NCBI RefSeq assembly: GCF_013391475.1
Contig: NZ_JACBAZ010000001.1
Span: 1,135,925-1,199,924 of the forward strand
Direction: 5' to 3'
Source of the DNA: Oceaniferula marina
Lineage (GTDB): Bacteria; Verrucomicrobiota; Verrucomicrobiia; Verrucomicrobiales; Akkermansiaceae
Length of the DNA stretch: 64,000 nucleotides
Part shown: positions 43,316-57,728 of the stretch, in pieces
Layout: every line of letters begins with the position of its first letter
Numbering within the stretch: position 1 is the first letter of the stretch
The notes under the pieces: model-generated
The model's input: the letters and a program-made list of their open reading frames with translations, nothing else
The model's database searches: none
Told to the model about the DNA's origin: nothing
Translations under genes and position numbers: made by a program

Positions 43316-45934
43316 ATGAGTTCCGATCCATCTCCCTCTGATTTTACACCGCCGACCATAGAGGAAATTTCCAAGCTGCTACCGGCATACGAGGTCCTGT
43401 CTTTTATCGCAAAGGGAGGGATGGGTGCAGTGTACCTGGCAAACCAAAAATCCCTGGACCGCCCCGTCGCCATTAAAATTTTGCCCCGCCACTTTGGTGA
43501 AGATGCTGAATTCCGGGCATCCTTCGAGGCTGAAGCCAAAAGCATGGCCAAGCTCAACCACCCAAACCTGATTGGCATCTACGATTTTGGTCAGGTTGAC
43601 GGCATGCTCTATATCATCATGGAAATGGTTCAGGGAAAATCCCTGTATCATTCAGCCTACGGCAAAACCATTGACTCGGCAGAAGCTGCCCGCATTGTCC
43701 GTGATATTTGTAGAGGGCTGTCCAATGCCCACAAACACGGTATCCTCCACCGTGATATCAAACCTGCCAATATTCTCCTCGATCCATCAGCCTCCCCAAA
43801 AATTGGAGACTTCGGCTTGGCCCGCCCAGTGGGAGAACACGAAAAAGACTCCGCTTTTGGAACCCCAGGATACACTGCGCCCGAAGTCCTGCACAATCCT
43901 CAGGCTGTTGACGAAAGCACCGACATCTATGCCGTCGGGATTCTACTCTACGAGCTACTCACCAGCGAACTCCCGGAACGTGCGTATTCCCCGGTTGCAA
44001 CACGCTGCCACTGCAACCCTAAATTCGACCAAATCATCCGCAAGGCGATTCACCCAACCCCTGCGCTCCGCTTCCGCTCGGCTGAAGCCATGGCCGATGC
44101 CCTCGAGCCCTTAACCAAGGAAGATAAAACCAACAATCCCCTACTCACAGCAAACCAGCCGGCAGGATCCGCTGGAGGCCCAAAGTCTCTGGTAACGGCA
44201 ACTACATCCAATGCCCCGCTGCAGACCCAATCTGGAAGCTCTGCCCCCACGGGCAATGGACCGGCGACCCCAATGCCACAGGTCAAAGTAGGGTCAAACG
44301 TCCCATTCATTCGAAATATCATCATTATTATCGCGCTGCTTGCCGCCATCGTGGTCGCTTGGGAAGGACTCAAACAAGTCAAAATCCATCGCGCAAATAA
44401 ACAGGCAAAGCTGGAGCAGAAAAAAGAAGAAGAGAAACTGGAAAAAGAACGCCAACGCAAGGAACTAGCCGCGGCCAGAGCCAAGGCCAGAGCCGACGCC
44501 GCCGCGCAAGCTGCCAAGGCTGCACAAAAAACCCCACTGCCACCCGTCAAAGTCGAAACCCCGCGCGAAGCACTCAGCCGCCTGCGCCCACAACTGATAC
44601 AAGGAAATTTCAACGCTCTACCCAAAGGGTCTCTTCGTCGCGACACATCCTCCTATTTCTTTGTCTCAGAAAAAATGACCTGGCACGCGGCCAGAGCCTT
44701 CTGCGAATTCCACGGTGGTCACCTGGCAACCACTCCGGCCCAAAGCGATCTAGCCTGGTTATGCTCCCAACTGGGTTCGGGCGACAGCATTTGGTTAGGT
44801 GCTGGCTGCGCGGGCAGAAAGCAATGGACATGGATCGATGGATCCCCATGGACATTCAATACCCGATCGTCATCTAACTCCGTTGGAGTCACCGTGGATG
44901 ACACCGAAGTTCTCATGCCTGTTCGCATGGACGAAACCCGTTCTTTTTTTATCGAGTGGAACAAACAAAGCCAACAATCTGCAACGATCGAAAGTCAGCT
45001 CAAACGCTGCGCCGATTCCATCCCGTCTGGCTCGCCTGAATTTCCGGCAGGAACCGTTACTTATGACGGACGCAACTACCTGCTTGTGGGAGAACCAGGC
45101 AACTGGACAAATGCCCGCAGACTGGCCCAACTGGCGGGAGGAGTCCTCGCAGTCCCATCCAACGCCGATGAAAACCAATGGCTGCTGAGTTTTGCAGCTA
45201 AATCGGTCAGAGCCGACGAAGCATGCTGGATCGGCGGCTTCCGATCATCGGGGAAAACCTGGCAATGGGCGACAGGCGAACCATGGAGCTTCGCACATTG
45301 GGCCCCGGGCGCACCCGACACCGATACATCCTACGATGCGGCATGTGGCGTGACCCGTGACGAACAATGGCAAGACTTTCCGGCCGATACCGAACATCCC
45401 TTTTTCCTGATCGAATGGAGCCAAGACAACCAAGGGCACAAAGCAGTGAAGACAAACGTCCAGCCAACTTCGGGCCTCGCCCCCAAACAAAAAAAGTGCG
45501 CCGTCTTGATTGAAACCATCAAGAAAAAATACGAGAAGCTCTTCACTTCTAACATCAAAGGATACGAGGCCGACCTCAGATCCTTCCAACGCAGCCTACC
45601 AAAAAGCCAACAAACGGCCTACACTGCCGGAATTCTTGAAATGCAAAGTCGCTACGTGAACAACCGCATCCCCGATGACCTGTCACGCATCAACATGCCA
45701 GCCAAGTTGCAAAAAATCCTGGACTCCCGGCTAGCAAAACAAACGCGCCACAGTTCAGATTACTACAACGAAACTGAGACCATCCGGGAAAAATACAGAA
45801 TCAGCCTGTTTAAAACCGCCGAGGAACTCAAAGCCAAAGGGCTGACCTCCAGTCTCAGAGAGGTCGAAAAAGAACTCGAAAATACAAAGACCAAAGGGAC
45901 TTCATTTGTTGACTACATTCTAGAATCTTCATAA
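43316..45934 (+). CDS. Transmembrane Ser/Thr kinase with two C-type lectin-like domains
   Basis: An 872-residue protein. The N-terminal Hanks-type kinase is intact: AKGGMGAVY loop, VAIKIL lysine, HRDIKPANILL catalytic loop, DFGLA and GTPGYTAPE. A membrane helix lies at about 333-352 (IIIIIALLAAIVVAWEGL), followed by a long Lys/Glu/Ala helix. The outer part has two lectin-like domains: one at about 442-545 (WHAARAFCEFHGGHLATTPA; WLGAGCAGRKQWTWIDG), and a second at about 580-702 (NARRLAQLAGGVLAVPSNAD; WQDFPADTEHPFFLIEW). A helical C-terminal region ends the chain. Binding of a carbohydrate or protein outside could gate kinase activity inside. A paralogous pseudokinase lies next. The ATG is preceded by ACACC with no Shine-Dalgarno. 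Confidence 0.93.
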   Translation: MSSDPSPSDFTPPTIEEISKLLPAYEVLSFIAKGGMGAVYLANQKSLDRPVAIKILPRHFGEDAEFRASFEAEAKSMAKLNHPNLIGIYDFGQVDGMLYIIMEMVQGKSLYHSAYGKTIDSAEAARIVRDICRGLSNAHKHGILHRDIKPANILLDPSASPKIGDFGLARPVGEHEKDSAFGTPGYTAPEVLHNPQAVDESTDIYAVGILLYELLTSELPERAYSPVATRCHCNPKFDQIIRKAIHPTPALRFRSAEAMADALEPLTKEDKTNNPLLTANQPAGSAGGPKSLVTATTSNAPLQTQSGSSAPTGNGPATPMPQVKVGSNVPFIRNIIIIIALLAAIVVAWEGLKQVKIHRANKQAKLEQKKEEEKLEKERQRKELAAARAKARADAAAQAAKAAQKTPLPPVKVETPREALSRLRPQLIQGNFNALPKGSLRRDTSSYFFVSEKMTWHAARAFCEFHGGHLATTPAQSDLAWLCSQLGSGDSIWLGAGCAGRKQWTWIDGSPWTFNTRSSSNSVGVTVDDTEVLMPVRMDETRSFFIEWNKQSQQSATIESQLKRCADSIPSGSPEFPAGTVTYDGRNYLLVGEPGNWTNARRLAQLAGGVLAVPSNADENQWLLSFAAKSVRADEACWIGGFRSSGKTWQWATGEPWSFAHWAPGAPDTDTSYDAACGVTRDEQWQDFPADTEHPFFLIEWSQDNQGHKAVKTNVQPTSGLAPKQKKCAVLIETIKKKYEKLFTSNIKGYEADLRSFQRSLPKSQQTAYTAGILEMQSRYVNNRIPDDLSRINMPAKLQKILDSRLAKQTRHSSDYYNETETIREKYRISLFKTAEELKAKGLTSSLREVEKELENTKTKGTSFVDYILESS

Positions 45935-46241
45935 GGCCCTCAAACCCCATGATTGTTTGAAAACCTTTCAATAACCCATACAATCAACAATGGCGTATTT
46001 TTATGGTTTTTGCCTTGCCCCGCAAGGGTTCCAGCCAGTAGTTTTGAATTACACATCAACGGTGCTGATATGTGAGATTCCTCCAATCACTCGGCAGCGT
46101 CAGGAACGGTTCCGAACTGAGCTCATTACAATATCTCATCAGGTATCATCCTTATGAGGCCCCGCCCGGCCCACCCGCCGGAAAGGTCCGAATCACCCCG
46201 TCTTGCAACATAAGCAATGGCGCTGAATGATAGTCAATACC
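45935..46241. other. Intergenic region between the two kinase-like genes
   Basis: About 307 bases without a coding frame I would accept. It contains a small palindrome-like CTTGCCCCGCAAGG near 46013-46026 and an imperfect inverted repeat around CACATCA/TGATATGTG (about 46052-46074), but no clear promoter, terminator or RNA gene. Confidence 0.6.
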
Positions 46242-48134
46242 ATGACGCCTTATCCCGAATCCACATGCCCAACCACGGAGGAGTTGTCCGATTTACTGAG
46301 CGGTTACGAGGTCCACGAGCTCATTTCCCTCAACCAACACGGTGCCCTCTACCGAGCAAATCAGGTCTCGCTGGATCGAGCCGTCACCATCAAGGTGCTG
46401 CCCCCTGAAATCGCACAGGCTCCCGACCTTCGCCAAGCCTTTGAAACCGGGGCAAAGAGCATGGCCAAGCTCAAACATCCCAATCTGGTGGACGTGTTCG
46501 ATTTTGGAATTTCCGGAAACATGCTCTACATCATCATGGAGCACATCCCAGGGAGAACACTGCATGAAACGACCCATGGCAACTATGTGAAGGAACATGA
46601 AGCCCTCACCTTGGTCCTCGCCATCTGCAGAGGATTAAGCCTGGCTCATCGCGAAGGGATTGTCCATGGGCGATTGCACCCGTCGAACATCCTGCTCGAC
46701 AACGATGGTCATCCAAAAATTGTCAATTTTGGGTTTTCCAATCTGGATGAGGGGGAACTGGATGAAAGCTTGGCGGCCTACCTCGCCCCCGAACTTGCTT
46801 CGGCGGACACGGAGGCCTCGACATCGAGTGACGTCTATTCGCTGGGCATCATGCTCTATACCTTGCTCACCGGCGTTTTTCCACAAAACCCGTATCAACC
46901 ACCCTCATCGATACAGTCACTTTCCCCCGACATTGATAACATCGTCGCACTGGCAATCCAACCGGACCCCTTGCAACGCTACAACTCGGTATCGGATATG
47001 GCAGACGCTCTGGAAACGATTCTGGAAAAAACCACTACGCCCCGAACTCCGCAAATCATTGCCGCGGCTCCCGTTTCACGTCAGCCAGGCTTAGGTGGCC
47101 CCCAACTCCGGGCGTCCACCCTTTCTTCCGCCAATAGCTCGAGCAGCTCCGCGCCTCTCATCATAATCCTGGTGGTGGTCGTTGTCATCGCGATCATCGC
47201 CATCGCGGTTAATTCATCATCCTCTCCAGAAAAAGAGAACACTCCCGATCCTCAGCCAAACGCTCAACCGGATTTCCTCGACCGTTCGTCCCCATCAGCA
47301 GAAAAAAGAAACAAACAAGATCAAAAAACTTCCGAGCTTGGTGAGGATTGGCACAAGCCGGTGAAAAATCGGGACGCCGACACATCACCAGATGAGGGCA
47401 CAACATCCGCCGAAACGGACATATCTCCAGACAGCGATGCGACACCTGACATCCCCGACCCTCTGGAAGATGAAAAGGCAAAAGATCAACTCGCCGACAA
47501 GGAATCGGACAGCCCCGAATCCGAGGACTCAGCCCAAGAAGATCCTGAAGATCAACCGGCACCTCCCGAATTCGACATCGAAGCTTACCTGGTAAAAGCT
47601 CGAACCTTCATGCAAGGGCAGGCAAAACGCACCCTCTCCAACTACGATGAGGACCTCAGCAAAAACATCGATAGCTTCGAACGCGATGTCAAACGCGTGC
47701 TCAGAAAGCTTGAGCGCAACATCCGTAAACCGATGGAAATCAAGTCGACTGCGGCCTTTGCCGAATTCAGGCAATTGGGACGTATCCCTGAAACAATCGA
47801 TCTCACCGACATCAAGGAGCTCAAGGCCATCAATCCCATTCACAAAGAGGCACTCGCCAACCAAACAAAAATCGACAACAAATACCTCATCGATTTCACT
47901 AAATCACGGATCACTTACTTCCAAGGAATCGACAAGCAAATCGCAGCACTTCGAAAAGAAGGCAATGATGCCTACGCCGAAATGCTCGAAGCAGAAATTG
48001 ACGTCACCCAGAAAAGCATGGAGCGCTACATCCGCATCCTGAGAGGTCTCGACCCCGACCCTCCGGAAGAAGAAGTGGATGAGGAAGAAGACGGCAAAAA
48101 GAAAAAGAAGAAAAAGAAGCAGGAGGAAGACTAG
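46242..48134 (+). CDS. Transmembrane pseudokinase, paralogue of the lectin kinase
   Basis: I start at the ATG at 46242, preceded by CAATACC; an ATG at 46227 would add five residues. The 630-residue protein aligns along the kinase fold with its neighbour (LKHPNLVDVFDFGISGNMLY), but key residues are gone. The glycine loop reads SLNQHGALY, the HRD aspartate is Arg (HGRLHPSN, codon 46671-46673), and DFG is NFG (codon 46725-46727). The VTIKVL lysine remains. A membrane helix (IIILVVVVVIAIIAIAV, about 306-322) is followed by an acidic Ser/Pro/Asp-rich linker, then an outer helical region like that ending the true kinase. The chain ends with an eight-lysine run and QEED. It has no lectin domain. It probably acts as a scaffold or allosteric partner. 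Confidence 0.9.
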   Translation: MTPYPESTCPTTEELSDLLSGYEVHELISLNQHGALYRANQVSLDRAVTIKVLPPEIAQAPDLRQAFETGAKSMAKLKHPNLVDVFDFGISGNMLYIIMEHIPGRTLHETTHGNYVKEHEALTLVLAICRGLSLAHREGIVHGRLHPSNILLDNDGHPKIVNFGFSNLDEGELDESLAAYLAPELASADTEASTSSDVYSLGIMLYTLLTGVFPQNPYQPPSSIQSLSPDIDNIVALAIQPDPLQRYNSVSDMADALETILEKTTTPRTPQIIAAAPVSRQPGLGGPQLRASTLSSANSSSSSAPLIIILVVVVVIAIIAIAVNSSSSPEKENTPDPQPNAQPDFLDRSSPSAEKRNKQDQKTSELGEDWHKPVKNRDADTSPDEGTTSAETDISPDSDATPDIPDPLEDEKAKDQLADKESDSPESEDSAQEDPEDQPAPPEFDIEAYLVKARTFMQGQAKRTLSNYDEDLSKNIDSFERDVKRVLRKLERNIRKPMEIKSTAAFAEFRQLGRIPETIDLTDIKELKAINPIHKEALANQTKIDNKYLIDFTKSRITYFQGIDKQIAALRKEGNDAYAEMLEAEIDVTQKSMERYIRILRGLDPDPPEEEVDEEEDGKKKKKKKKQEED

Positions 48135-48175
48135 GGTGTGTTTGCAATTCGCCAGAGAAGTCCCATATTCCTCGC

Positions 48176-53629
<5,454 letters not shown>

Positions 53630-53707
53630 GCAGCAATCATAGACCTCAGCCCATCTCAAAGAATCGAACACAAAAATTAAACAAGTCGAAGGAGAGTTTT
53701 CGCTACT

Positions 53708-55297
53708 ATGGTCAGGTTCACCCCACGATCGATGACAACACCATTACGCATTCTCTTAAGCCTCCCTCTCTGCGGCCTGCTGCTGACAGCCAGAGCCGAC
53801 GAAACCTCACGGCAATCACAGCCGAAACCACCATCTCCGGTATCCCTCTGTGCACAGGTCCAAAACAGCCTGAAGCAGGTCAAATCGAGCTGCGTATCCG
53901 TATCATCCAACGGTTATGGCAGTGGTGTCATCATTTCCCGCGACGGACTGATCTTGACCGCTGCCCATATGATGCGAGATCATGATCCAAAGAAACCTCT
54001 ACAAATCAAACTCGAGGATCATACGCAAGTATCGGCCGTCCTCCTCGGGCTCAACCGTGAAACCGATCTGGCGCTGCTCCGTATCACTACAGACTCAGAC
54101 AGAGAGTGGCCTCACTGTCCGTTGGCTGAAATGGCACCAACCACTGGCCGATTTTGCTTCACCCTAGCCCATCCGTCGGGTTGGCTCAAAGGCCGCCCCG
54201 CCCAGGTACGAATCGGACGAATCACCAGCCACAGCATGAGACAGGGCAAACCCTTCTACTTGTTTGCTGATTGCAATATCCAACCCGGCGACTCAGGAGG
54301 ACCGCTCTTCTCCATCGACGGCAAACTCATCGGCATCGCCAGCAGCGCGGCCAACATCCCTGGGTTCAATATTTTTCCCGCAATCGACCAATATCATTTG
54401 GATAAAAAACGTTTGCTCAACAGTGAGCGGTGGGGTGATGACGCCAAAGCTCCGGACAGCCCGGCATTCACTCAAACATCCATCGATAAAAAGGTCTTCA
54501 ACCGCATTCAGGAGGAGTTCATGCGCCGGGTGCAAATCCAGTATGCCCCCACTCTCGAATTCGTCCAGAAGCTGGCCGACGAAACTGGAGAGGTCAAACT
54601 CAATCAACAGGACATCGTCGATCATATGACTCGGGATGCGCTGGCTCTGGCAAACAACCAAGAACTCAGCCTGGGTTTGGATGCCCCGGAATTGATCCTT
54701 CAGCTGCCAGACATCCCCAAGCATGCGCCCAAAGCTATCCCGCTCTATCGAGGCAAGGCCCATGGTGCATTTGGAGTGCTGATCGACGACCGGCACATCC
54801 TCACTAAAGCTTCGCTCTTTCCCAAAGGAGAAGCGGTCACGATCAAACGCGCTGAGGAAACCATCCCACTGCAGAAACTTGCGGAATCAAAGCAATGGGA
54901 CATTGCAATCTATGAATCCCCAAATCAACTGGAGCATCAGGCGATCAGCTGGCCAAAGGATCTGAAGCCGGTCACAGCCGGAGATTTACTGATCTACAGG
55001 GACCGGTACCAGCGGCTTGGCTGGAATATCGCCTGTGACCAGGCCCGTATCGTTTCCAAAAAGCTTTCCATCGGACCATTAAAAGATAAAACGATCATCA
55101 GTAAACACCGGGCCCCCTATCCACTGGCCATCCGTCACGCCCTACCACTCCATGCCAGTGATGCCGGAACCCCCGTTTTCAATCAAAACGGCCAATTCAT
55201 TGGGATCCACATCGCCCGCTTCTCCCGCACCCTGGGCTTGATCATTCCAGCCAAAGAATTAAAAGAGGAATGTGACCGCCTCCTCCAACAACGCTAA
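53708..55297 (+). CDS. Tandem trypsin-like serine protease, second domain inactive
   Basis: A 529-residue exported protein with a signal peptide (LRILLSLPLCGLLLTARA). The start may be the ATG at 53708 or at 53732. The N-terminal DegP-like protease has an intact triad: His87 in LTAAHMM, Asp120 in TDLALLRI and Ser196 in PGDSGGPLF. After a helical linker (about 245-345) a second trypsin-like fold follows, with the corresponding sites lost: HILTKASLF in place of the TAAH histidine region and SDAGTPVF in place of GDSGGP (Ala486 at the nucleophile). No PDZ domain is visible. The dead copy may bind substrate or regulate the first. The gene is plausibly in an envelope quality-control role; I see no partner gene nearby. 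Confidence 0.87.
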   Translation: MVRFTPRSMTTPLRILLSLPLCGLLLTARADETSRQSQPKPPSPVSLCAQVQNSLKQVKSSCVSVSSNGYGSGVIISRDGLILTAAHMMRDHDPKKPLQIKLEDHTQVSAVLLGLNRETDLALLRITTDSDREWPHCPLAEMAPTTGRFCFTLAHPSGWLKGRPAQVRIGRITSHSMRQGKPFYLFADCNIQPGDSGGPLFSIDGKLIGIASSAANIPGFNIFPAIDQYHLDKKRLLNSERWGDDAKAPDSPAFTQTSIDKKVFNRIQEEFMRRVQIQYAPTLEFVQKLADETGEVKLNQQDIVDHMTRDALALANNQELSLGLDAPELILQLPDIPKHAPKAIPLYRGKAHGAFGVLIDDRHILTKASLFPKGEAVTIKRAEETIPLQKLAESKQWDIAIYESPNQLEHQAISWPKDLKPVTAGDLLIYRDRYQRLGWNIACDQARIVSKKLSIGPLKDKTIISKHRAPYPLAIRHALPLHASDAGTPVFNQNGQFIGIHIARFSRTLGLIIPAKELKEECDRLLQQR

Positions 55298-55318
55298 TCC
55301 TCACCTCCATGTCAGCAA

Positions 55319-56224
55319 ATGACATGCCACACAAAAGGTGTAGCGGCAGCCATCGCCGCATTCACCCTCTGGGGGATTTTGCCTGTCTACTGGAAATGGT
55401 TTGGAGGTATCCCCATCCTGCAGGTCACTTCACACCGGGTCATCTGGACCTTGCTCATCCTCATCCCTGTTCTTCTCTTCAGAAAAAGAGCAACAGACCC
55501 TAAGCGAACGAGGGTTTGTAAAAAAACACTAGCAATCCACACTCTTGCAGCTTTTTTGTTAGCTGGCAACTGGTTGATTTATGTCTGGGCTACTCTAAAC
55601 GACCGGATCATTGAGGGCGCTCTTGGTTACTACATCAATCCCTTCCTGAATATCCTGCTCGGGTTTCTTTTTCTGGGTGAGCGTCAGCACCGCTTGCAGC
55701 TATGCGCCATCCTGGTTGCCGTGGTGGGAGTCATTTTACAATTCCCCGCGATCAACGGAGTCCCCTGGGTAGCACTCGGCCTCGCCTTCAGCTTTGCTCT
55801 CTATGGATTGCTACGCAAACTCTCGCCGATGAAAGCCTTTTCAGGGCTGAGTCTGGAAATGGGGATCCTGCTTCCTTTTGCCCTTGCCTACCTCTGGCTT
55901 CATGAAGGGGTCAATAACTCCGCCTTCGGCTCCGACATGTTCACCACTATGATGCTCTGTGCCACCGGACTGGCGACCGCCGCCCCCTTGCTTTGTTTTG
56001 CCCGGGCAACCCGATCGATTTCACTCTCGCTTCTCGGCATCCTCCAATTCATCGGCCCCAGCGGGCAGTTTCTCATCGGCTGGCTGGTCTACAACGAAGC
56101 CCTGCCACCAATACGTCTGGCCTCATTCACCCTGATCTGGTTCGCCGTACTATTATACATCCTGAGCCTACGGCAGACCAAGGGATTCAAAGATAATAAA
56201 TCAACGCTTAAGCAAGCCGGATGA
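55319..56224 (+). CDS. rarD: RarD-type EamA transporter
   Basis: A 301-residue membrane protein of the drug/metabolite transporter superfamily with about ten helices. It carries the RarD landmarks: AIAAFTLWGILPVYWKWFGG at the N-terminus, HRVIWTLLILIPVL, NWLIYVWATLNDRIIEGALG, GYYINPFLNILLG, ALYGLLRKLSPMKAFSGL and LLCFARATRSISLSLLG. RarD is linked to chloramphenicol sensitivity; the natural substrate is unknown. The gene begins 21 bases after the protease stop. Its 3' end is convergent with the vWA gene across 25 bases. Confidence 0.93.
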   Translation: MTCHTKGVAAAIAAFTLWGILPVYWKWFGGIPILQVTSHRVIWTLLILIPVLLFRKRATDPKRTRVCKKTLAIHTLAAFLLAGNWLIYVWATLNDRIIEGALGYYINPFLNILLGFLFLGERQHRLQLCAILVAVVGVILQFPAINGVPWVALGLAFSFALYGLLRKLSPMKAFSGLSLEMGILLPFALAYLWLHEGVNNSAFGSDMFTTMMLCATGLATAAPLLCFARATRSISLSLLGILQFIGPSGQFLIGWLVYNEALPPIRLASFTLIWFAVLLYILSLRQTKGFKDNKSTLKQAG

Positions 56225-56249
56225 CGTAATACCATCCCCCCGGTGGGGC

Positions 56250-57443
56250 TCATTTCTTGTCTCCCTTTTTACCTTTATTGCCAGCCTTCTTTTTAGCTGG
56301 GGCCTTTTTCTTTGGCGTCGGTTTAGCTGGTTCTACTTTTTTGGGTGCTGGTTGAGTGGCGGGTTCTACTTTCTGAACTCTACCATTTTTGATGGTCGAC
56401 CTACTTCCGTCTTTATTGACCAAGACAAAGGTGCCCCCAGTTCCTTTGGCCAGTGTTTCCATGGCATCCGCGGCCTTCGGCTCCATCAATGCCACGGTGT
56501 TCACCACAATATTGTTTTTCTTTGCCAATGCTGCCGTCCGCTTGGCTATACCGACAGGGTCGCCGCTAGCCAAACCATCCGTCATAAAAACAATCGTATC
56601 CGGTAAGGGCTCCATATCAAAGGCCATCTTCAGAGGGTTCTCCCAATTCGTCCCCCACACCAGCTTGTTCCGTTTAATGATCAACTCACTGGTTTCCACC
56701 TGACTATCCGTCGCACGAAGCCAAGGAGCTTTCTCTCGTTTCCCTTTGGGATCCCATTTGTGAGCTTTACCATTGCTGCTCCATGCAAATTTATTTCCCC
56801 CCGACACCACGGTGGCAGACTGCTTTCCTTTCATCTGCACCTTGTCGCCAGCGACCCAGGCGGGTCCTGCAAAGAAAATCATTTGAAACTGTTTATCAGG
56901 GGGTAATCGCAATACCGAGTAGGCCAGTTCCTTTCTCATCAAACGCTGCCGTTCCCCCCCCATCGATGCAGAATAATCAATCACATAAAGAATCCGGCTT
57001 CCCCGAACCTCCTGACCAAAAAAGCTGGTACTGCCTCCGCCACCCCAACCACTGCCATCCCCCCAGCCATCACCAAAGTCATCGCCATTTCCAAATTCCA
57101 TGGAATCCACCGGTGTAATTTCCTCGGGAACCGGAATGGCCAAATCAGACACCGTGCTACTGGCAATCACCCTGGCCATCGATGATGATGGCGATGATGG
57201 CTTGCGCTCAACATTGCGCTGCATTTGTGGTCGCTTCACCGGCCGATCGTCCACATTCCCAGCCTGATACGACACAATTTCGGGTGTAAAATTGTCGATC
57301 GGAGGGAGTAAAATCCAGAGTAAAATAATGCCGATCAGCAGAACGACCAAAATAGAAATAATGATACTCGTGATCGTAGAATTCCGTTGCTGCACGTGCA
57401 GTCGCTTCAAGGCTTCAGGTGATAATTGGGCATGTAAACTCAT
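56250..57443 (-). CDS. Membrane-anchored vWA domain protein with Lys-rich tail
   Basis: A 397-residue protein. One membrane helix (IIISILVVLLIGIILLWILL, about 27-46), a linker with a Gly/Asp-rich patch (GNGDDFGDGWGDGSGWGGG), then a vWA domain (about 145-345). The MIDAS site is complete: DYSAS (Asp156, Ser158, Ser160) and MTDG near 291. The last 50 residues are Pro/Lys/Ala repeats (KKVEPAKPTPKKKAPAKKK), a likely nucleic-acid or anionic polymer contact. Such anchored vWA proteins are frequent in this phylum, often beside TolQR/ExbBD genes; none are here. Function unknown. A 15-base palindrome lies about 100 bases upstream. Confidence 0.88.
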   Translation of the reverse strand: MSLHAQLSPEALKRLHVQQRNSTITSIIISILVVLLIGIILLWILLPPIDNFTPEIVSYQAGNVDDRPVKRPQMQRNVERKPSSPSSSMARVIASSTVSDLAIPVPEEITPVDSMEFGNGDDFGDGWGDGSGWGGGGSTSFFGQEVRGSRILYVIDYSASMGGERQRLMRKELAYSVLRLPPDKQFQMIFFAGPAWVAGDKVQMKGKQSATVVSGGNKFAWSSNGKAHKWDPKGKREKAPWLRATDSQVETSELIIKRNKLVWGTNWENPLKMAFDMEPLPDTIVFMTDGLASGDPVGIAKRTAALAKKNNIVVNTVALMEPKAADAMETLAKGTGGTFVLVNKDGSRSTIKNGRVQKVEPATQPAPKKVEPAKPTPKKKAPAKKKAGNKGKKGDKK

Positions 57444-57728
57444 GACGGATCAAATAAACGATTTTTTCCCATGTCTTCATTGCACAGAAAACAAGGGGTA
57501 CAACTACGCGGTAATGTCTAGAATCTTTCTGGGCTACGACAGACTTCCTAACTTAGGAACTACGCAGCTCTGATATTTCTTAGAGTGCAAAAAAACAAAA
57601 CCAACGAGTATCTATCTTTAATTCCAGTTCTGGCCCCCGTGGTTACATCTATTTCCGCCTTTTTTATCCATTGAGCCTCCACAATCACATTCCCAACCCC
57701 TCACATCACAGCCCCAGCACATACGGGC
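57444..57728. other. Intergenic region between the HAD and vWA genes
   Basis: 285 bases. It holds the palindrome described separately at 57545-57559 and a partial direct repeat ACTACGCGG/ACTACGCAG around 57504 and 57561. It is otherwise A/T-rich with no coding frame or RNA gene that I can support. It must carry the vWA promoter, which I cannot place with confidence. Confidence 0.55.
57545..57559. promoter_or_regulatory. Perfect 15-base palindrome upstream of the vWA gene
   Basis: TTCCTAACTTAGGAA is a perfect inverted repeat of two 7-base arms around a single C. It lies about 100 bases upstream of the vWA start and could be an operator for a dimeric regulator. There is no second copy in the gap. 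Confidence 0.45.
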
